Of a stretch of DNA of 25,231 bases, positions 21,612 to 25,231 are shown in pieces. The first letter of the stretch is position 1; every line of letters starts with the position of its first letter. The notes below the pieces were generated by a model. That model ran no database searches, was not told where the DNA came from, and saw only the letters and a list, made by a program, of their open reading frames with translations. Both the position numbers and the translations under genes were made by a program. The stretch is taken from NCBI GenBank assembly GCA_002418185.1, contig DIDN01000093.1, positions 1 through 25,231 of the forward strand. Reading direction: 5' to 3'. The DNA is from Deltaproteobacteria bacterium UBA5799. GTDB taxonomy: Bacteria; Desulfobacterota; GWC2-55-46.

Positions 21612-22082
21612 TCAGTGCCTGAACTTCTCATGGCAGGCGTTGCAGTTCTTCACGAGCCTTGAAAGGTCCATGAGCGCCCTGTCTCTGTCGCCCGCCTCGG
21701 CCGATGCCGCCAGCTCGTCGGCAGTGACGTGCACTGCCTTCCCGAAGGAGAGGAAGTCAGGCTCGCCCGTCAATTCACTTACTGCTTTGCACCGCTCGTC
21801 CTCTTCAGGGGTCCAGCCGAGTCCCCGCGCAATGGATGCGGCCTTTTCCATGTCGTTTGCGCCAAGCGCGGCGGCTATCTCGCTCACCGTATTCAGGTGC
21901 TGGCGCATCATCCTCTTCTGCATCACTTTCATGGGGTCGGGAAGCTTAAGCTCCACCCTGTCGTCGGGCTTGGGCCCGCCCATCTTCATCATCTTTTCGT
22001 GTATCGCCGAGTGGTCGGCGGCATTGGAGGCCCCTGCCGCGAATACGCCGGCGAGCAACAGAACCGTAAAAGTCCTCTTCAT
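21612..22082 (-). CDS. class II (cytochrome c'-like) periplasmic cytochrome
   Basis: 156 residues. A signal peptide (MKRTFTVLLLAGVFAAGASNA, cleavage likely after residue 21-22) is followed by a mostly helical body with many Met/Ala/Glu. The single haem motif C147-N-A-C150-H151 lies at the extreme C-terminus, as in cytochrome c' four-helix bundles. The sixth ligand cannot be assigned. It starts in an ATGA overlap with the upstream haem protein and has its own AAGGAG seven bases ahead. A role in electron transfer or NO/gas binding is possible. Cytochrome c maturation genes are not in the window. Confidence 0.87.
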   Translation of the reverse strand: MKRTFTVLLLAGVFAAGASNAADHSAIHEKMMKMGGPKPDDRVELKLPDPMKVMQKRMMRQHLNTVSEIAAALGANDMEKAASIARGLGWTPEEDERCKAVSELTGEPDFLSFGKAVHVTADELAASAEAGDRDRALMDLSRLVKNCNACHEKFRH

Positions 22083-22636
22083 CTCTTTTCTCCTTCGGTG
22101 TTTTCAGGCACCATGACCGTGATTATGCCGCGTATGTCGCCGGCCCTGTAACCGAACGCCCTGTCGTCCGGGTACTTCTCCTTTATGAACGCCGGCCTCG
22201 CGTCAGCCTTACCGTGGCAGGCAAGGCAGGCCTCCTCGACGAATATGGGCCTTGTTGCGCGGTAATAGCGCGTGCCGTCCAAGTCTACTTCGTCCAGTAT
22301 CTCTTTAAGGTCTCTATCCTCGGCGAACCTCTTTATAATCGCGGCCTCTTCAGCGGTGGCCTTGTTCGCCGGGTTCCTGAATTGTTCCGTTGCGTGTCGT
22401 ATCTTCATGCCACGGGTATCTGAGAGTTCCTTTACGCGGGCCCCCACCCTGCCGCAGACGTTCTTGAAGGTCTCCGGGGTTATCTCCTTATCAGGCTCTA
22501 TGAAGGACTTCGCAAGGGTCGAGCGCATGTCGACTATTTCGGCTGCGGCATTGGACGCTTCCTCCATCCCGCCTGTTTCGGCATACGCCGGGGCCGCGGC
22601 AAGCAAGACCGCCGCGGCAAGCAGTTTGAAATCCAT
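22079..22636 (-). CDS. Tll0287-like (DUF3365) periplasmic haem-c protein
   Basis: 185 residues. The signal peptide is MDFKLLAAAVLLAAAPAYA, with a typical AYA cleavage site. The body has FKNVCGRVGARVKELSD, then IRHATEQFRNPANKAT, and the haem site C137-L-A-C140-H141 followed by GKADARPAF and YPDDRAFGYRAGDIRGIITVMVP, the defining end of DUF3365/Tll0287 domains. Relatives act as redox or gas sensors when joined to kinases; here it is a free-standing secreted domain. AAGGAGGG precedes the ATG. It is the first gene of a two-gene operon with the cytochrome c'-like protein. Confidence 0.9.
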   Translation of the reverse strand: MDFKLLAAAVLLAAAPAYAETGGMEEASNAAAEIVDMRSTLAKSFIEPDKEITPETFKNVCGRVGARVKELSDTRGMKIRHATEQFRNPANKATAEEAAIIKRFAEDRDLKEILDEVDLDGTRYYRATRPIFVEEACLACHGKADARPAFIKEKYPDDRAFGYRAGDIRGIITVMVPENTEGEKR

Positions 22637-22729
22637 ACGGTCCCTCCTTCGAAGCGCTCCCAGGATACCATGAGCGGGGCTTCGCGTTTAAGACATATGT
22701 CAGGATATCCGCCTGTTAAGGGCTACGCG

Positions 22730-24916
22730 CTAAATCGCGAGCTTCGAGAGGTCGGCTATGCCGTAATAGAGCCCCCTTACCGAGGCGAGGAGCCTCAGGC
22801 GGTTCCTCTTTATATTTTCGTCCTCGACCATGACCATGACCTCGTCGAAAAAGGAGTCTATCCTGTCCTTGATCGAGGCCAGCGCCTCGAATGCCTCGGC
22901 GTACTCGCCTTTTTCGCGGCGCTCGTCCATCTCCGGCGCTATCCCGGCCATTGCCTCATTAAGCGCGGCTTCCGCCGGCTCTGTAAAAAGCGCCTGGTCC
23001 GGCCCGCCCTCGCCGGGCTCCACGCTCTTCAATATGTTAGAGACCCTCTTGAACGCGGTCACGAGCCTCCCTGCGTCGGGGTGTGACTTGAAACCCTCAA
23101 GCGCCTTTATCCGCCTTACCGCGTCCGGCAGGTCGAACCAGGGGACCGAGAGCACGGCGTCTATGGAGTCGTGCGAGAGGCCCTGGGAGAGGAGCTGGTT
23201 GCGGAGCCGCTCCTTGAAGAAATCCAGCACCTCGGCGCGGACCTCCGGGGCCGGCCTCTTAAGCTTCGGGGCAAGGAGCCTGAGTGATTCGTCCACCAGC
23301 TCGTCAATCGGCAGGCGTAGGTCTTTTTCAAGGACTATGGCTATTATGCCGAGGGCCTGCCTCCTCAAGGCATACGGGTCCTGCGCGCCGGTCGGGACAA
23401 GGCCGACCCCGAAACAGCCGGCTATGGTGTCTGCCTTGTCCGCAATGCTTACGACCGAGCCCGCTATTGACCCGGGGAGCCCGCCGCCAGACGCAACCGG
23501 CATGTAGTGCTCGTAAATGGCCGAGCACACCTCGGGCGCTTCGTCCTCCTTTTGCGCGTATACCGCGCCCATTATGCCCTGGAGCTTCGGGAACTCGCCC
23601 ACGACCCCGGACGTGAGGTCGGCCTTGGAGAGCATGGCGGCCCTTCCGATTACGAGTTTCTGAAATAGGCCCGGGTCTATGCCGCTACGGTCGAAGCGCG
23701 CCGGGTTAAAGCTCTCGGTCAGGTAGTCCGAGGGCTTCTCGCCCTCTTCCATCGGCCTTGAGAAGCCGGCCTTCGCGCCTATCGCGAGGGCGAGGGACGT
23801 AAACCTCTCGGCCTTCTCGTATGAGGTGCCGAGCCTGGCCTGGAAGACGACCCCCTTGAGCTTCCCGGCCATCTCCGCAAGGGGCTTTTTTATGTCCTGC
23901 CCGTAGTAGAACTTCGCGTCATTGAGCCTGGCCCTCAAGACACGCTCGTTTCCTTTCCTCACCACGTCCATGTCCTTTGCGAGCGTGTTCGCAACGGTTA
24001 TGAAATAGGGGAGGAGCCCGCCCTTTGCGTCGAGGACGGAGAAGTACCTCTGGTGCTCCCTCATGGCGTTCACGACTATGTCCCTCGGGAGGTCCAGGAA
24101 CTCGTTGTCGAACGAGCCCCTCACCACGACCGGGTACTCGACGAGCCACGCGACCTCTTCAAGGAGCGCATCGTCGGGCATAACGCTCCCGCCCGCTTCC
24201 CTGGCGGCCTTTTCTATCCCTTCGGCTATGACGCGTTTCCTCTCGGCCTGGTCGGCTATGACAAAGGCCTTCCCGAGTCCTTCGAGGTAGGCCCCCACCG
24301 AGGCTGCCTTTACGGGCTTAAGCTTCGTGTCGTCGCGCTCCGAGAGGAACCTGTGGCCGTACGTGGCCCCCGAGCTCTTTATGTGCCCGTAGCTGAAATC
24401 GACCGGCTCCCCTCCGAAGATAAGGAGTATCCAGTGTATGGGGCGGGAAAAAGAGATGTCGTGGGAGCCCCACCTCATGGACTTGGGGAGGAAGTCCCTT
24501 GAGAGCATCTCTCCGACGACCTCGGGGATTAACCTTGAGGTCTCTTCGCCTGTTATCTCCTTTATTGCCACTACGTAGTCGCCCTTGTCGGTCTTTACGG
24601 TCTTGAGCGTAGAGACGTCTGCGCCCTGCGACCTCGCAAAGCCCAGTAGCGCGCCTGTGGGGTTGCCTTTCGCGTCATAGGCGGCCTTGGTGTTGGGGCC
24701 CTTGACCTCCAGAACGGAATCGGGCTGCCGCTCTTCGAGCCCCTCAACGATGAGGGCCAGGCGCCTCGGTGTGCCGAGCGCCCGTACGGGGCCGAACTTG
24801 AGCTTCCTTGATTCCAGCCCCTTCCTCAAAAAGCCTTCGAGCGCCGAAAGCGCCCTGGGTGCAACCCCGGCCGGGAGTTCTTCTGTGCCTAACTCGAAAA
24901 GCAGGTCCTTCGCCAT
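22730..24916 (-). CDS. glyS: glycyl-tRNA synthetase beta subunit
   Basis: 728 residues. MAKDLLFELGTEELPAG is the standard opening; GTPRRLALIVEGL, SMRWGSHDISFSRPIHWI, HRFL, AMREHQRYFSV, DAKFYYGQD, FPKLQGIMGAVYA and GAQDPYALRRQALGI follow in family order, with the anticodon-binding-like tail at the end. It pairs with the alpha subunit (GlyQ) to charge tRNA-Gly. A TTG five codons earlier (24931) is less likely than ATG 24916, which has GAGGG just upstream. No glyQ is found in the 300 bases upstream, which instead hold a promoter candidate and a repeat. Confidence 0.97.
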   Translation of the reverse strand: MAKDLLFELGTEELPAGVAPRALSALEGFLRKGLESRKLKFGPVRALGTPRRLALIVEGLEERQPDSVLEVKGPNTKAAYDAKGNPTGALLGFARSQGADVSTLKTVKTDKGDYVVAIKEITGEETSRLIPEVVGEMLSRDFLPKSMRWGSHDISFSRPIHWILLIFGGEPVDFSYGHIKSSGATYGHRFLSERDDTKLKPVKAASVGAYLEGLGKAFVIADQAERKRVIAEGIEKAAREAGGSVMPDDALLEEVAWLVEYPVVVRGSFDNEFLDLPRDIVVNAMREHQRYFSVLDAKGGLLPYFITVANTLAKDMDVVRKGNERVLRARLNDAKFYYGQDIKKPLAEMAGKLKGVVFQARLGTSYEKAERFTSLALAIGAKAGFSRPMEEGEKPSDYLTESFNPARFDRSGIDPGLFQKLVIGRAAMLSKADLTSGVVGEFPKLQGIMGAVYAQKEDEAPEVCSAIYEHYMPVASGGGLPGSIAGSVVSIADKADTIAGCFGVGLVPTGAQDPYALRRQALGIIAIVLEKDLRLPIDELVDESLRLLAPKLKRPAPEVRAEVLDFFKERLRNQLLSQGLSHDSIDAVLSVPWFDLPDAVRRIKALEGFKSHPDAGRLVTAFKRVSNILKSVEPGEGGPDQALFTEPAEAALNEAMAGIAPEMDERREKGEYAEAFEALASIKDRIDSFFDEVMVMVEDENIKRNRLRLLASVRGLYYGIADLSKLAI

Positions 24917-24946
24917 TTTCCCTCTGTTCAATCGGAGTTGCAGACA

Positions 24947-24974
24947 AATTTACCAGAGCCACGGTTATTTTCAA
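24947..24974 (-). promoter_or_regulatory. candidate promoter for glyS
   Basis: On the minus strand TTGAAA (24974-24969), 16 bases, then TAAATT (24952-24947). The leader would be about 25-30 bases and includes GAGGG near the ATG. It supports transcription of glyS apart from any glyQ. Confidence 0.45.
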
Positions 24975-25059
24975 CCTATTTTAAATGGTGAATGCAGTTT
25001 AGATTTTGTTGAAATGCGATGACCGGTCATGATTTCCGGTTTTCAGAAATGGGCCTTTT

Positions 25060-25231
25060 CCGCACTGCCGTGCGGTTTTCGAGGGTAAGGCTCGCTTGCT
25101 ATCCCCCACCCCGTGAACTGGCCCCTTAAGTCGCGGAGTTTACCCTGAGCGAAGCGAAGGGCCTTGTTCTTCAGCCCCGGCCCGTTCACGCGCTTCCTCC
25201 CTTATGCAGCGCTCGCCTTACCCTCCGGGGT
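25060..25231. repeat. long palindromic element, copy C (cut by window edge)
   Basis: It matches copy B from 19810 to about 19985: terminal hairpin CCGCAC-TGCC-GTGCGG (25060-25075), AAGGCTCGCTTGCT, CCCCCACCCCGTGAAC, a 43-base block identical to 19876-19918, and GCGCTCGCCTTACCCTCCGGG at the edge. The right arm is expected beyond the window. It lies upstream of glyS, where glyQ often sits in other genomes. The gene-free stretch is 24917-25231. Confidence 0.85.

Overview
The window reads as a stretch of chromosome from a GC-rich Gram-negative bacterium that makes lipopolysaccharide (LPS) and c-type cytochromes. The order hldA-yicC-gmk-rpoZ, a separate GlyS beta subunit, SAP/YHS/DUF1540 mini-proteins and small periplasmic haem proteins suggest a deltaproteobacterial (Desulfobacterota-like) lineage. 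That placement is inference from gene content; there is no rRNA or marker phylogeny here. I see no phage, IS transposase, CRISPR array, tRNA or rRNA.

Layout. (1) 1-9277 is an LPS core/O-antigen block, all on +: the 3' end of a sulfotransferase, seven glycosyltransferases (GT4, GT2 and CgeB-like types) and an O-antigen ligase-type polymerase. From 2831 to 9277 the genes are tightly packed, with GTGA-type overlaps or abutting stop/start codons. The first two genes look less GC-rich and are set apart by a gene-free, AT-richer gap (1511-1907). (2) 9372-12194 is hldA (heptose kinase for LPS inner core), yicC, gmk and rpoZ. rpoZ has its own perfect sigma70-type promoter and a strong terminator. (3) 12302-13684 (-) is an MBL-fold/beta-CASP RNA-nuclease-like protein. 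Divergent from it is a radical SAM gene overlapped by a Cys-rich SAP mini-protein, followed by a YHS mini-protein. (4) 15953-17875 (-) holds a DUF2249-Nfu fusion and an HD-GYP protein. (5) 18044-21568 (+) holds a duplicated DUF1540 protein, a SAM hydrolase coupled to dtd, and yjbQ coupled to a PfkB kinase. (6) 21612-24916 (-) holds two periplasmic haem proteins and glyS.

The least explained content is non-coding. A family of long imperfect palindromes (complete copy 19810-20181, partial copies 15708-15907 and 25060-25231) shares near-identical blocks, has arms that mirror one another, and has terminal hairpins with a compensated base change. Other short palindromic repeats, several carrying a GCGAAGC core, sit at 12270-12293, 15664-15704 and 16506-16589. 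Two genes (18513 and 20262) have promoter -10 boxes so close to the start codon that leaderless transcripts are predicted.

The genes cooperate mainly in cell-envelope polysaccharide assembly (sugar activation, glycosyl transfer, polymer ligation). The rest is housekeeping (GMP to GDP, RNA polymerase omega, glycyl-tRNA charging, D-aminoacyl-tRNA proofreading) and small redox or metal proteins.
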